Virus record (IMG/VR): IMGVR_UViG_3300020465_000097
Span: 1 to 23,195 of that record
Strand: one strand, 5' to 3'
Source of the DNA: a virus
DNA length: 23,195 bases
The translations under genes and the position numbers were made by a program. The stretch's first letter is position 1. Every line of letters starts with the position of its first letter. This document shows, in pieces, positions 7,114 to 15,813 of the stretch. The notes beneath the pieces were generated by a model. It saw nothing but the letters and a program-made list of their open reading frames with translations. It did not search any database and was not told where the DNA came from.

Positions 7114-9327
7114 ATGGCACTTCAGTTAGCATCCCCAGGAATTAATGTACGTGAGGTTGATCTAACACGTGGTGGCGTTAATGCATCATTAAACGTTGCT
7201 GCTGGTCTAGCAGGTCCTTTTCAGAAAGGTCCTGTTAATGAGATCATTAGAATCACAAACGAGAACGAACTCGTAGAAACCTTTGGTGGTCCTGGTGCAG
7301 GGATCACTGATTTCCATTATGAAACCTGGTATGCTGCATCAAATTACCTATCATATGGTGGACAACTAGAGGTTGTCCGTGCTGGTGGTGGAGAACTAAA
7401 CAACGCAAATGCTGCACCTTCGGGTACACCATCTACTGCGTTGCTTATAGAGAATTATGATGATTACAGCAACAACCATAGCACATCTGCTGATTGGTAT
7501 TTCGCAGCAAAAAACCCAGGTTACTGGGGAGAAAACATTAAGGTTGCAGTCATAGATGCTGCTGCCGATCAAATAATTAACGGAGTATCCGTTAACCAAG
7601 TATCCACATACGGCAATTCAGTCAGCAGTGGGTTCACCTATAACGTAGGTTATGGTGTTACTCAGAAGTTAACTGGAAACATTATCGGTGTTGGAACAGT
7701 TACCTCACCTGGTGACAACGATTACATTAAAGGAATCGTCACTGAGGTTGGTACAGACAGTATTTCAGTTAAAGTAGTTTCGGTTGTACAATCTGGTACA
7801 GAGACTGCTATTAGATACCAAGAAAATTCACAGTACTCATTCAATACCTCCAACCCTATTGGTATTGCATCTGCTTCTGTGGGTGATGATAAGAAAGTAT
7901 ATGGTACTTCTTTATCAGTTTCTGATTGGTACAACAATCAAGACATTCTTACTTCTGCTGCTGATGGTGGATCAGATCTACTTACACTTAAGTGGAGATC
8001 TGTACTACCTAAACCAAGAGTAAATGGATACTCTGCTGACAGAGGTGGAGACAATGACTCCCTTAACGTAGTTGTTATTGACGTTGATGGTAATGTCAAC
8101 GGAACACCTGCCACTATCCTAGAGAAGTTCCCTAACTTATCTAAGGCAAGTGATTCAGAGGTATCACCACAGAAGTCAATATACTATAAACAGTTCTTAG
8201 CAGATAACTCAGCATATGTTTATGCTGGTACATCACCTGCGGTAACTGATTCCCATTATGGAACATCACCTATACCTAACGGTTTCTCTTCTGGAGTTAC
8301 ACCACTAGGATCTGGGGTTGGTTCATGGGGTCAAACAGCAAAAGATATTAATTTCAATTCATTAGGCAACGTTAAGTATAGTCTTAATGCTGGTAAGGAT
8401 TATCAAGGCATAGGAAACTTCAATGCTCCATTAGGAGATATTCTTACTGCTTACGATAAACTACAAGATCCAGTTAACTCTGATATCAGATTCTTGTTAC
8501 AGGGTGGAGCACATAAGACTAAGGAAGAAGAGCAAGCAAAAGCACAGAAACTTATATCCATCTGTGAATTCCGTAAAGATTGTATAACATTCATATCACC
8601 CGATAGGGGATCTGTTGTTAACATCACAAGTGAATCACAACAGACAGAGAATGTACTTTCATTCTTCAGTCCACTAAGTTCATCTTCTTATGCAGTCTTC
8701 GATAGTGGTTATCAATACACTTACGACAGATTTAATAAGAAGTTCTGCTACTTACCAATATCAAATGATATCGGTGGACTCTGCGTTAGAACAGATAGAA
8801 ACCAGTTCCCATGGTTCTCACCTGCTGGAACATCTAGAGGTTCATTAAACTTCGCAGTTAAACTAGCATACAATCCTGGTCAGGATGCAAGAGATAGGTT
8901 GTATTCAAATAGAATCAACCCAGTTATTGCAAGTCCTGGTGCAGGTATTATTTTATTTGGTGACAAGACTGGTCTTGCTTATGAGTCTGCATTTGACAGA
9001 ATCAACGTAAGAAGATTATTCATCACTATTGAAAAGGCAATTGAGCATGCTGCTAAAGCACAACTCTTTGAACTTAACGATCCAGGTACAAGATCTAACT
9101 TCTTGAACATCGTTGAACCATACCTCAGAGATGTACAAGCTAAGCGAGGCATCAATGAGTTCCTAGTTGTTTGTGACGAATCAAACAACACACCAGACGT
9201 TATTGATCGCAACGAATTTGTTGCTGACATTTTCGTCAAACCAGCAAGATCAATCAACTTCATTGGTCTAACATTCGTTGCTACGAGAACTGGCATCAGT
9301 TTCTCCGAAGTAGTCGGCACTGTGTAA
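7114..9327 (+). CDS. 18: gp18 contractile tail sheath protein
   Basis: Major sheath subunit; it polymerises around the tail tube and contracts on infection. It has 737 residues (T4 659). The N-terminus (LASPGINVREVDLTRGG) and C-terminal region (RRLFITIEKAIEHAAKAQLF, then EFLVVCDESNNTPDVIDRNE) are characteristic of myoviral sheath proteins. They form the core domain that makes the inter-subunit beta-sheet mesh. The central region (about 130-480) is Gly/Ser/Asn-rich and variable, as expected for the outer protruding domains. The start is preceded by AGGGAG, 5 bases upstream of the ATG. It is followed by gp19, the universal sheath-tube pair. Confidence 0.95.
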   Translation: MALQLASPGINVREVDLTRGGVNASLNVAAGLAGPFQKGPVNEIIRITNENELVETFGGPGAGITDFHYETWYAASNYLSYGGQLEVVRAGGGELNNANAAPSGTPSTALLIENYDDYSNNHSTSADWYFAAKNPGYWGENIKVAVIDAAADQIINGVSVNQVSTYGNSVSSGFTYNVGYGVTQKLTGNIIGVGTVTSPGDNDYIKGIVTEVGTDSISVKVVSVVQSGTETAIRYQENSQYSFNTSNPIGIASASVGDDKKVYGTSLSVSDWYNNQDILTSAADGGSDLLTLKWRSVLPKPRVNGYSADRGGDNDSLNVVVIDVDGNVNGTPATILEKFPNLSKASDSEVSPQKSIYYKQFLADNSAYVYAGTSPAVTDSHYGTSPIPNGFSSGVTPLGSGVGSWGQTAKDINFNSLGNVKYSLNAGKDYQGIGNFNAPLGDILTAYDKLQDPVNSDIRFLLQGGAHKTKEEEQAKAQKLISICEFRKDCITFISPDRGSVVNITSESQQTENVLSFFSPLSSSSYAVFDSGYQYTYDRFNKKFCYLPISNDIGGLCVRTDRNQFPWFSPAGTSRGSLNFAVKLAYNPGQDARDRLYSNRINPVIASPGAGIILFGDKTGLAYESAFDRINVRRLFITIEKAIEHAAKAQLFELNDPGTRSNFLNIVEPYLRDVQAKRGINEFLVVCDESNNTPDVIDRNEFVADIFVKPARSINFIGLTFVATRTGISFSEVVGTV

Positions 9328-9328
9328 T

Positions 9329-9334
9329 AGGAGG
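9329..9334 (+). promoter_or_regulatory. Strong Shine-Dalgarno of gp19
   Basis: AGGAGG lies 8 bases before the gp19 ATG, in the 15-base gap after gp18. It is the only full-consensus Shine-Dalgarno I see in the window. It fits the need for many copies of tube protein. Confidence 0.75.
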
Positions 9335-9342
9335 AACTACTA

Positions 9343-9969
9343 ATGCCACTAGATCAAAACTCATTTCAAATAGGTAACAACAAGAGAACCATTAATTCTT
9401 TCAAGGATAGGTTACAGTTTGGCGGTGCTAGACCTAACCTCTTTGAAGTTAAAATGGTATTCCCTAATGTCGATATCTTTGACGGTAGGGAAGAAGAGTA
9501 CAGAATGATGGTTAAAGGTGCTCAGTTACCAGCATCTAACATCGCTGAAGTTGTAGTACCTTTTAGGGGAAGACAACTCAAGGTTGCTGGTGATCGTAGA
9601 TTCGATCCATGGACTCTTACAGTACTTAATGACGCTGACTTCAAACTAAGAGAAGCATTCGAGCGTTGGGCTAACTACATCATCAAGGTATCTGACGGAT
9701 CTGGTACAATCAATCCATCTGACTACTTTGCTGAGTGGGAAGTATACCAGTTAGGTCGTGCAAATACAGATCTTAACGTAACTGGAGACAAGAACCCTGC
9801 TAATCTTCCTATCCTTCGTGGATATAAGATGTGGGGATGCTGGCCTTCTGTTGTGTCTGGTATGGAATTATCATACGATACTCAAGATACTATAGAAGAG
9901 TTCCAAGTCACCATGCAAGTCCAGTACTGGGAAGCATTTGACAAGGATAACAGCGATTCTGTGGTATAA
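9343..9969 (+). CDS. 19: gp19 tail tube protein
   Basis: Subunit of the inner tail tube through which DNA passes. It has 208 residues; T4 gp19 has 163, with extra sequence in the middle and near the end. Family features include GARPNLFEVKMVFP near the N-terminus, KGAQLPASNIAEVVVPFRGR, and WTLTVLNDADFKLREAFERW. The C-terminal part (VSGMELSYDTQDTIEEFQVTMQVQYW) also matches tube proteins. The start is set by a strong AGGAGG. It sits between gp18 and gp20 as in T4. Confidence 0.95.
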   Translation: MPLDQNSFQIGNNKRTINSFKDRLQFGGARPNLFEVKMVFPNVDIFDGREEEYRMMVKGAQLPASNIAEVVVPFRGRQLKVAGDRRFDPWTLTVLNDADFKLREAFERWANYIIKVSDGSGTINPSDYFAEWEVYQLGRANTDLNVTGDKNPANLPILRGYKMWGCWPSVVSGMELSYDTQDTIEEFQVTMQVQYWEAFDKDNSDSVV

Positions 9970-9975
9970 TAAATA
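9968..9975 (+). promoter_or_regulatory. T4-type late promoter element before gp20
   Basis: AATAAATA overlaps the gp19 stop and ends 18 bases before the gp20 ATG. It has the same arrangement as at gp13 and gp3. Confidence 0.55.
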
Positions 9976-9993
9976 TCAGAAAGGATAATATGA

Positions 9994-11664
9994 ATGGCTA
10001 AACTTTTTGGTTTTTCAATTGATGATGAAGAGAAGAAGTCGAAATCGGTAGTCAGTCCTGTTCCTCCCAACCAAGAGGACGGTGCTGATTACTATTTGAC
10101 TTCTGGTTTTTATGGCCAGTACGTAGACATAGAAGGTGTTTTTCGTACTGAGTTTGATATAATCAAAAAGTATAGGAACATGTCATTGCACCCTGAGTGC
10201 GATACTGCTATTGAGCATGTTGTTAATGAAGCAATTGTTTCAGATTTAAACGATAGTCCTGTAGAAATAGATTTAGATAATTTAAAAACTGGTCAGAGCC
10301 TAAAGAATGTCATAAGAGATGAGTTTAAATACATCAAAGACCTCCTACATTTTGATAAGAAGTCTCACGAGATCTTTAGAAACTGGTATGTCGATGGTAG
10401 ACTTTACTACCATAAAGTAATTGACCTAGAGAAACCTGATGAAGGTTTAAAAGAAGTAAGACATATTGATGCATTAAAACTTAAGTTAATGAGGATCAAG
10501 CCTAAACCCACACGTGGGCAACCTATGGCTCCTCTTGAAGACCAGATAATGAAGGTTGGTAAGGACGCTGAGATATCAGAATTCTATACATACTACCCAC
10601 AAGGTACTGCTCAGAAGTATGGATCTATAGCAGGTAAGGGTATTAAGATTGCAAAGGATTCTATTACACATATATCATCTGGTCTAGTTGATCGTAACAG
10701 ACACATTGGTCTCTCTTATCTCCATAAGGCAATCAAAGGTCTGAACCAGTTGAGAATGATTGAAGACTCATTGGTTATCTACAGACTATCAAGAGCACCT
10801 GAAAGAAGAATATTCTATATTGATGTTGGTAATTTACCTAAGATTAAAGCAGAGCAATACCTAAGAGATGTGATGTCTCGCTATAGAAATAAGTTGGTAT
10901 ACGATGCTAACACTGGTGAGATCAAGGATGATAAGAAGTATATGGCAATGCTAGAGGACTTCTGGTTACCACGTAGAGAAGGAGGAAGAGGAACAGAGAT
11001 ATCTACTTTACCTGGTGGTCAGAACTTAGGAGAACTAGCAGATATAGAATACTTCCAGAAGAAACTATATCGTGCATTGAACGTACCAGATAGTAGAGTT
11101 GCAGATGATCAAGGATTTAACCTAGGTAGATCATCAGAAATCTTAAGAGACGAGTTGATGTTCTCTAAGTTTGTTGGCAGACTACGTAAACGATTCAGTG
11201 CATTATTCTTAGATCTACTTAAGACTCAGTTAATCCTCAAGAACATCGTTACCCCAGAAGACTGGGAACAGATGGCAGAGCATATACAATTCGATTACTT
11301 ATATGATAATCACTTTGCAGAACTTAAAGAAACGGAGTTGATGAATGAAAGACTCAATGTCATGGTACAAATAGAACCTTACATCGGAACCTACTATTCA
11401 AGAGACTATGTTAAACGCAAGATTCTCCGTCAAACGGATGAAGAGATCATTGAGATGGAATCTGAGATGGATCAAGAAAACGAGGCGGGCGTTGGTGTAC
11501 CGTTGGAAACTCAGAATATGATTATGCAAGGTCAGATGGAAGCAGACCCAGGAATGGCTCCTAATTTACCACAGTCAAAGACTACGGCAATGGGACAAAC
11601 TCCTAAGAATCCAGAGGTAAGTAAGGCTAAGACAGGGTTAGATATTAAAAAAGCAAAGATATAA
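9994..11664 (+). CDS. 20: gp20 portal protein
   Basis: Dodecameric portal at the unique head vertex; it nucleates prohead assembly and is the DNA channel used by gp17. It has 556 residues (T4 524). Recognisable segments are EFDIIKKYRNMSLHPECDTAIEHVVNEAI (residues about 49-77), LYYHKVIDLEKPDEGLKE, the SGLVDRNRHIGLSYLHKAIK region, and the stretch RAPERRIFYIDVGNLPK to NTGEIKDDKKYMAMLEDFWLPRREG. That last stretch is the g20 region widely used as a cyanophage marker. The C-terminus is Met/Gln/Lys-rich. AAGGA lies about 8 bases before the ATG. Confidence 0.97.
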   Translation: MAKLFGFSIDDEEKKSKSVVSPVPPNQEDGADYYLTSGFYGQYVDIEGVFRTEFDIIKKYRNMSLHPECDTAIEHVVNEAIVSDLNDSPVEIDLDNLKTGQSLKNVIRDEFKYIKDLLHFDKKSHEIFRNWYVDGRLYYHKVIDLEKPDEGLKEVRHIDALKLKLMRIKPKPTRGQPMAPLEDQIMKVGKDAEISEFYTYYPQGTAQKYGSIAGKGIKIAKDSITHISSGLVDRNRHIGLSYLHKAIKGLNQLRMIEDSLVIYRLSRAPERRIFYIDVGNLPKIKAEQYLRDVMSRYRNKLVYDANTGEIKDDKKYMAMLEDFWLPRREGGRGTEISTLPGGQNLGELADIEYFQKKLYRALNVPDSRVADDQGFNLGRSSEILRDELMFSKFVGRLRKRFSALFLDLLKTQLILKNIVTPEDWEQMAEHIQFDYLYDNHFAELKETELMNERLNVMVQIEPYIGTYYSRDYVKRKILRQTDEEIIEMESEMDQENEAGVGVPLETQNMIMQGQMEADPGMAPNLPQSKTTAMGQTPKNPEVSKAKTGLDIKKAKI

Positions 11665-11672
11665 GCTAAATA
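11665..11672 (+). promoter_or_regulatory. Late promoter variant before the gp67-like gene
   Basis: GCTAAATA starts at the first base after the gp20 stop and ends 26 bases before the next ATG. It has the same CTAAATA core as the site before gp18. It would drive the prohead core genes. Confidence 0.4.
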
Positions 11673-11698
11673 TATAATATACACTTCAATAGTATATT

Positions 11699-11887
11699 AT
11701 GGAATCTGCCGACATAGTAGATATGATTGCGAATGGTACTCCTTCATCGGAAGTATCAGATGCAATTAAGGATCTGCTGTATGTAAAAAGTAGTGGAAAG
11801 GTTGATGCTATGAAACCTTCTGCTGCTCAATCGCTGTTTGATGCTGAACCTGAAGTTGAAGAAGAACCAACGGAAACAGAAGAATGA
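11699..11887 (+). CDS. 67: Small acidic prohead core protein, gp67-like
   Basis: 62 residues: an N-terminal helical half (SSEVSDAIKDLLYVKSSGKV, then SAAQSLFD) and a strongly acidic tail (EPEVEEEPTETEE). T4 gp67, a minor prohead core protein, is also tiny. It also has a short helical region ending in a hydrophobic LF-type pair before a long acidic tail, and it too follows gene 20. The assignment rests on position, size and composition; residue similarity is weak. There is no Shine-Dalgarno. The stop overlaps the next ATG as ATGA. Confidence 0.62.
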   Translation: MESADIVDMIANGTPSSEVSDAIKDLLYVKSSGKVDAMKPSAAQSLFDAEPEVEEEPTETEE

Positions 11888-12450
11888 GTGCATCTCAGCC
11901 ACTAAAATTAGTATCTGATGTTGGGTCGGTATCATCTGCAAATGCTACATCTGCTGTATCATCTGCTCAGATAGTTCGATCTGGTGTCGTACATGTAACT
12001 GCTAGTTCTGATAAGGCTAGTGGTTCTATTGCAGCATGTAATACTTCCACCCAAACAGGTGTAGGTAGCATGTTTGTAGATAAGGGTAGTAACATCCTTT
12101 ATCGTTATGCTCATCCAGCTAACGCTAATGTTACTAATATCACTGCTACTAATCCAGCAGTTATAACTCTTGACCATCCAGACACAAAACTAAGTGTAGG
12201 TGATTATGTCACCTTAGTTGGTTCTACTGTTGGTGGATATAATACTCAGATAGCACACGTAGAGGTTACTGCTAAGTCACAACCTCAACAGTTCAACGAG
12301 TATGCACAGACTATAACTGTGAGTGCAGACTGTTCATCACTAGCAGCGTTTAGTGGTACAGCAACTGCATACAAATCTGTTATCTTTAGACTCGCCCCTG
12401 AGACATCATCAGGATGTACACTTCATATCAAAGAGGTAGGAATAGGATGA
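11884..12450 (+). CDS. Beta-rich protein in the gp68 position, unknown
   Basis: 188 residues, Ser/Thr/Ala/Val-rich, predicted mostly beta: alternating hydrophobic strands such as SGVVHVTASS, NILYRYAHP, AVITLDHP, KLSVGDYVTLVGS and SVIFRLAPE. No signal peptide, membrane helix or coiled coil. T4 has helical gp68, a core protein, here; this protein does not resemble it. It is locked into the head block by ATGA overlaps at both ends. A capsid-surface, stabilising or decoration role is plausible from composition and context but is inference. Confidence 0.82.
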   Translation: MSASQPLKLVSDVGSVSSANATSAVSSAQIVRSGVVHVTASSDKASGSIAACNTSTQTGVGSMFVDKGSNILYRYAHPANANVTNITATNPAVITLDHPDTKLSVGDYVTLVGSTVGGYNTQIAHVEVTAKSQPQQFNEYAQTITVSADCSSLAAFSGTATAYKSVIFRLAPETSSGCTLHIKEVGIG

Positions 12451-13094
12451 AATTAATTGCAGAAGAGATTGAATCCATAGATATTCTTACTGAAGAAAAA
12501 GACGGTAAGAAGACTTTATACATTCAAGGACCATTTTTACAAGCAGAAGTTGTCAATAGGAACAAACGTTTCTATCCAATTGATACAATGGTTAATGAGG
12601 TCAGTAATTATAATAAGAAGTTCGTTTCATCAGGTAGAGCACTTGGAGAACTCGGACATCCTGATGGACCTTCTATAAATCTTGATCGTGTATCACATAA
12701 AATTGTCTCACTTAAACAAGAAGGAAACAACTTTATAGGTAAAGCACAGATACTATCAACCCCTATGGGTAAGATAGCAGAATCACTTTTAAGTGATGGT
12801 GTAAAACTTGGAGTTTCCAGTCGTGGTATGGGTTCTATGTACCAAAAGGATGGGGTAAACATAGTAGGAGAAGACTTCATGTTAGCAACTGCTGCTGACA
12901 TTGTTGCGGATCCTAGTGCTCCCGATGCTTTTGTAGATGGCATCATGGAAGGTAAGGAATGGGTCTGGGAAGGATCCGTCTTGCGTGAGAAAAAATGTGA
13001 AGAGGTCAAGAAGTCAATAAATACGTTAGTGAGTCAAGAAGTATTAGATGAGCATAAACTTGCGTTATTCTCAAACTTCTTGCGTAGTCTATAG
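12447..13094 (+). CDS. 21: gp21 prohead core protease
   Basis: Protease that digests the scaffold and trims gp23 and other head proteins during maturation. ATG 12447 is chosen over an in-frame upstream ATG at 12414: it follows AGGTAGGAATAGG and forms an ATGA overlap with the previous stop. It gives 215 residues, close to 212 in T4. Family features: PFLQAEVVNRNKRFYP, catalytic His71 in GELGHPDG, catalytic Ser in GVSSRG (124/125), and DIVADPSAPDAFV around 151-163. This is the phage prohead protease pattern. The extra 11 residues from the upstream start would be untypical. Confidence 0.94.
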   Translation: MKLIAEEIESIDILTEEKDGKKTLYIQGPFLQAEVVNRNKRFYPIDTMVNEVSNYNKKFVSSGRALGELGHPDGPSINLDRVSHKIVSLKQEGNNFIGKAQILSTPMGKIAESLLSDGVKLGVSSRGMGSMYQKDGVNIVGEDFMLATAADIVADPSAPDAFVDGIMEGKEWVWEGSVLREKKCEEVKKSINTLVSQEVLDEHKLALFSNFLRSL

Positions 13095-13104
13095 TTTATA
13101 GATT

Positions 13105-13112
13105 TATAAATA
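13105..13112 (+). promoter_or_regulatory. Consensus T4 late promoter element before gp22
   Basis: TATAAATA is an exact match to the T4 late element. It lies in the 53-base gap between gp21 and gp22 and ends 35 bases before the gp22 ATG. It likely drives both gp22 and the major capsid gene, since no clear late element lies between them. A further AATAAATA at 13016-13023, near the end of gp21, might act in tandem. Confidence 0.7.
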
Positions 13113-13147
13113 ATAATATCATTTTCTAGAATTTTTCGGATCTAAAA

Positions 13148-14251
13148 ATGTCAGACGAACAATTACATGAGATGGATAATCAGGTAACGAAGGGAGCTTC
13201 TGCTGCCGAGCCTATGCCTAAGGCTCCAAATTACGTTCCTGATGCGGGTTCAGTCGAGGTTCTTGGTGGACCAACTCCAACCAATTCTAAACCTACAGAC
13301 GATAGCAACAAGCTAAAAACTCCATCGGCCACTTTGGCACAAACAGGCGATCCTCATTTTCGCCACGCTGGTGCTAAGACCACTCTACCAGGCCCTGCTG
13401 CTTTAAAAGCAACTGGATATGGTAAGGGTGCTAACGAAGAAACAGCTAAGGAGGAAGAAGTTGTTGCAGAAACTCCAGCAGTAGAAACAGAAACTACCGT
13501 TTCTGAAACTGAAACTGTTGAAGCTCCTGTAGTAACAGAAGAACCATTGGACATTGATGCAGATGTTAAGGCACTTCTCGAAGGAGAAGAACTATCTGAG
13601 AAATTCCAAGAGAAGGCTAAGACAATCTTTGAAGCAGTCATCAAGTCTAGGCTTGCTGATGCTAAAGAAGCAATGTCTAAGCAGTACGATGCAATGCTTA
13701 CTGAAGAAGTAAATGCTGTACGTACAGAACTTACAGAGCATATTGACTCATACCTTGAGTACGTTGCTAACGAGTGGATTAATGAAAATGCACTTGCTGT
13801 AGAATCAGGAATCAGAGGTGAACTATCTGAATCCTTTATGACTGGTCTTAAGGGTCTCTTTGAAGAGCACTACGTAACTATCCCAGATGATAAGTACGAT
13901 GTCCTTGAGGCAATGGTCACAAAACTAGATGAAATGGAGAGTAAACTCAACGAACAGATTGATGGTAATATCGCTTTAACTAAGCGTCTATCTGATTCTG
14001 TCTCCGACAACATCCTTGATGAAGTTAGCGAAGGACTAGCACTTTCTCAAAAAGAAAAGCTTAGTTCATTAGCAGAAGGTGTTGAGTTTGAAAGCGAGGA
14101 ACAATACCGTGAGAAACTTGTAACTCTTAAAGAGTCATATTTCTCTAACAAGCCAGTTACTGACTCACAAGAAGTCATATCCGAAGATGCTGTAGAGGAT
14201 AATTCCCCTACTATGTCAAAGTATCTTGAGGCGTTGACTAAGTTCAACTAG
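13148..14251 (+). CDS. 22: gp22 major prohead scaffold protein
   Basis: Major internal scaffold of the prohead, degraded by gp21 during maturation. It has 367 residues; T4 gp22 has 269. The core from about residue 142 follows T4 closely. For example, LEYVANEWINENALAVESGI matches the T4 segment ending KEWLAENKLAVDKGI, and it is followed by a GLKGLFEEHYV segment. It is acidic and helical with coiled-coil character. The first about 130 residues have no T4 counterpart. They are a Pro/Gly/Thr-rich part (PKAPNYVPDAGS, PGPAALKATGYG) followed by a Glu/Thr/Val-rich low-complexity stretch (residues 101-133). It is preceded by a consensus late promoter. Confidence 0.92.
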   Translation: MSDEQLHEMDNQVTKGASAAEPMPKAPNYVPDAGSVEVLGGPTPTNSKPTDDSNKLKTPSATLAQTGDPHFRHAGAKTTLPGPAALKATGYGKGANEETAKEEEVVAETPAVETETTVSETETVEAPVVTEEPLDIDADVKALLEGEELSEKFQEKAKTIFEAVIKSRLADAKEAMSKQYDAMLTEEVNAVRTELTEHIDSYLEYVANEWINENALAVESGIRGELSESFMTGLKGLFEEHYVTIPDDKYDVLEAMVTKLDEMESKLNEQIDGNIALTKRLSDSVSDNILDEVSEGLALSQKEKLSSLAEGVEFESEEQYREKLVTLKESYFSNKPVTDSQEVISEDAVEDNSPTMSKYLEALTKFN

Positions 14252-14292
14252 ATTAAATTTAAACTTACTACATCCCGAAACGGAGACCCAAA

Positions 14293-15720
14293 ATGTTTAA
14301 CTCTGCTCAATTGCAGAAGAAGTGGGGACCTCTTTTAGAAGCGGAAGGACTTGATAGTATCAAGGACACCCATAGAAAAGCGGTTACAGCCCAACTTCTC
14401 GAAAACCAAGAAAGATTTTTACGTGAAGAACGTGCCTTCTTAACAGAAGCACCTCCTACAGTTAACACTGACCCTGCTGGCACTGGTGCTGCTGGTTTTA
14501 GTGGTGGTGCTGACAATGGTGGCCCAGTTGCTGGTTTCGACCCCGTACTGATTTCTTTGATCAGACGTTCGATGCCAAACTTGGTTGCTTACGACCTAGC
14601 TGGCGTTCAGCCAATGAACGGACCTACTGGTTTGATCTTTGCGATGAGAACTCGCTACGACAATCAGCAAGGAACAGAAGCATTCTTCAACGAACCAGAT
14701 ACTGCCTTCTCAGCACAGAACTCTGCTGCATCACTTAACCAAGGTGATTACACAGGTGCTGTTGATGGTGGAACAGATGTTGGTTTCGGTACTACTGCAC
14801 AGGGTACAGACCCAAGCAGTGATGCTACAAACCCATCAATCCTTAACGGTGGCGATCAAAACGCTTATCCTACAGGACAAGGTTTCAAGACCCAAGATTT
14901 AGAAGCATTAGGTGACGATACAGCCACTAATGACTTCCGTGAGATGGCATTCAGTATCGAGAAAGTCTCGGTTACTGCTAAGTCTCGTGCTTTGAAAGCT
15001 GAGTACAGTTTAGAACTTGCTCAAGACCTTAAGGCGATCCACGGTCTAGATGCTGAAGCTGAATTAGCAAATATCCTTTCAACAGAGATACTTGCTGAGA
15101 TCAACAGAGAAATCATCAGAACTATCTACAAGGCTGCTGAGCCTGGTGCTCAGACGAACGTTGCTTCAACTGGAGTCTTCGACTTAGACGTTGACAGTAA
15201 TGGTCGTTGGATGGTTGAGAAGTTCAAAGGTATGATGTTCCAGCTAGAGCGTGATTCAAACGCTATCGCACAGAGAACAAGAAGAGGAAAGGGCAATGTT
15301 ATCCTTTGCTCTGCTGACGTTGCATCTGCACTTGCTGCTGCTGGTCAACTCGACTACACACCTGCTATCTCTGCTAACTTAACAGTTGATGATACTGGTA
15401 ATACATTTGCTGGAGTACTTAACGGACGCTTCAAGGTCTATATTGACCCATTTGCTGCTAACCTAAGTGCTAATCAGTACTACGTCATGGGTTATAAGGG
15501 ATCTAACCCTTATGATGCTGGACTGTTCTACTGCCCATACGTTCCTCTACAGATGGTTCGTGCAGTTGGTCAGGACACCTTCCAACCAAAAATTGGTTTC
15601 AAAACCAGATATGGTATGGTTGCTAACCCTTATGCTGAAGGAACAACACAAGGTCTTGGACGTATTACTGCTAATAGCAACCGCTATTACAGACGTGTTA
15701 AGGTTCAGAACCTAATGTAA
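14293..15720 (+). CDS. 23: gp23 major capsid protein
   Basis: Forms the hexamers of the head shell. It has 475 residues (T4 521). The N-terminal prodomain (AQLQKKWGPLLEAEGLDSI) matches T4. FLTE-APPT at residues 49-56 is an evident gp21 cleavage site between Glu52 and Ala53, like FLTE-AEIG in T4, leaving a mature chain of 423 residues. Further family segments: VLISLIRRSMPNLVAYDLAG, GVQPMNGPTGLIFAMR, ALKAEYSLELAQDLKAIHGL, and MGYKGSNPYDAGLFYCPYVP. GGAG lies 7 bases before the ATG. A strong terminator follows the gene by 24 bases. Confidence 0.98.
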   Translation: MFNSAQLQKKWGPLLEAEGLDSIKDTHRKAVTAQLLENQERFLREERAFLTEAPPTVNTDPAGTGAAGFSGGADNGGPVAGFDPVLISLIRRSMPNLVAYDLAGVQPMNGPTGLIFAMRTRYDNQQGTEAFFNEPDTAFSAQNSAASLNQGDYTGAVDGGTDVGFGTTAQGTDPSSDATNPSILNGGDQNAYPTGQGFKTQDLEALGDDTATNDFREMAFSIEKVSVTAKSRALKAEYSLELAQDLKAIHGLDAEAELANILSTEILAEINREIIRTIYKAAEPGAQTNVASTGVFDLDVDSNGRWMVEKFKGMMFQLERDSNAIAQRTRRGKGNVILCSADVASALAAAGQLDYTPAISANLTVDDTGNTFAGVLNGRFKVYIDPFAANLSANQYYVMGYKGSNPYDAGLFYCPYVPLQMVRAVGQDTFQPKIGFKTRYGMVANPYAEGTTQGLGRITANSNRYYRRVKVQNLM

Positions 15721-15744
15721 GACAGAAGTTTATACTTCTTTATC

Positions 15745-15775
15745 AAGACCTCCACACAAGTGGGGGTCTTTTTTT
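15745..15775 (+). terminator. Intrinsic terminator after gp23
   Basis: An 11-bp stem (AAGACCTCCAC / GTGGGGGTCTT, one G-T pair) closes an ACAA loop and runs directly into seven T residues. A smaller hairpin lies just upstream (AGAAGT 15724-15729 / ACTTCT 15734-15739). It ends the capsid transcription unit. The right arm and tail GGGGTCTTTTTTTATGC recur at the terminator near 23041. Confidence 0.9.
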
Positions 15776-15783
15776 ATGCTGAT

Positions 15784-15791
15784 GTTAAATA
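15784..15791 (+). promoter_or_regulatory. Possible weak late element after the gp23 terminator
   Basis: GTTAAATA lies 22 bases before the ATG of the 54-residue gene. It differs from NATAAATA at one position. It could restart transcription beyond the terminator. Weakly supported. Confidence 0.25.
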
Positions 15792-15813
15792 GTATACACT
15801 ATCAGATAATCTA

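Noticed and set aside
8979-9320. 113-codon minus-strand frame inside gp18
   Set aside because: Antisense to the conserved C-terminal sheath domain.
12414-12446. Upstream in-frame ATG for gp21
   Set aside because: ATG 12447 has a good ribosome site, an ATGA overlap and gives the family's usual length and N-terminus.
12608-13009. 133-codon open frame on the minus strand inside gp21
   Set aside because: Fully antisense to a well-recognised protease; composition follows the complement of gp21 codons and there is no promoter or ribosome site of its own.
13016-13023. AATAAATA near the end of gp21
   Set aside because: Could be a second late site for gp22, but the exact TATAAATA at 13105 is better placed; not listed separately.
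13440-13560. GAA/ACT-rich tandem-like repeats
   Set aside because: Low-complexity coding sequence for the Glu/Thr/Val stretch of gp22, not an independent DNA repeat.
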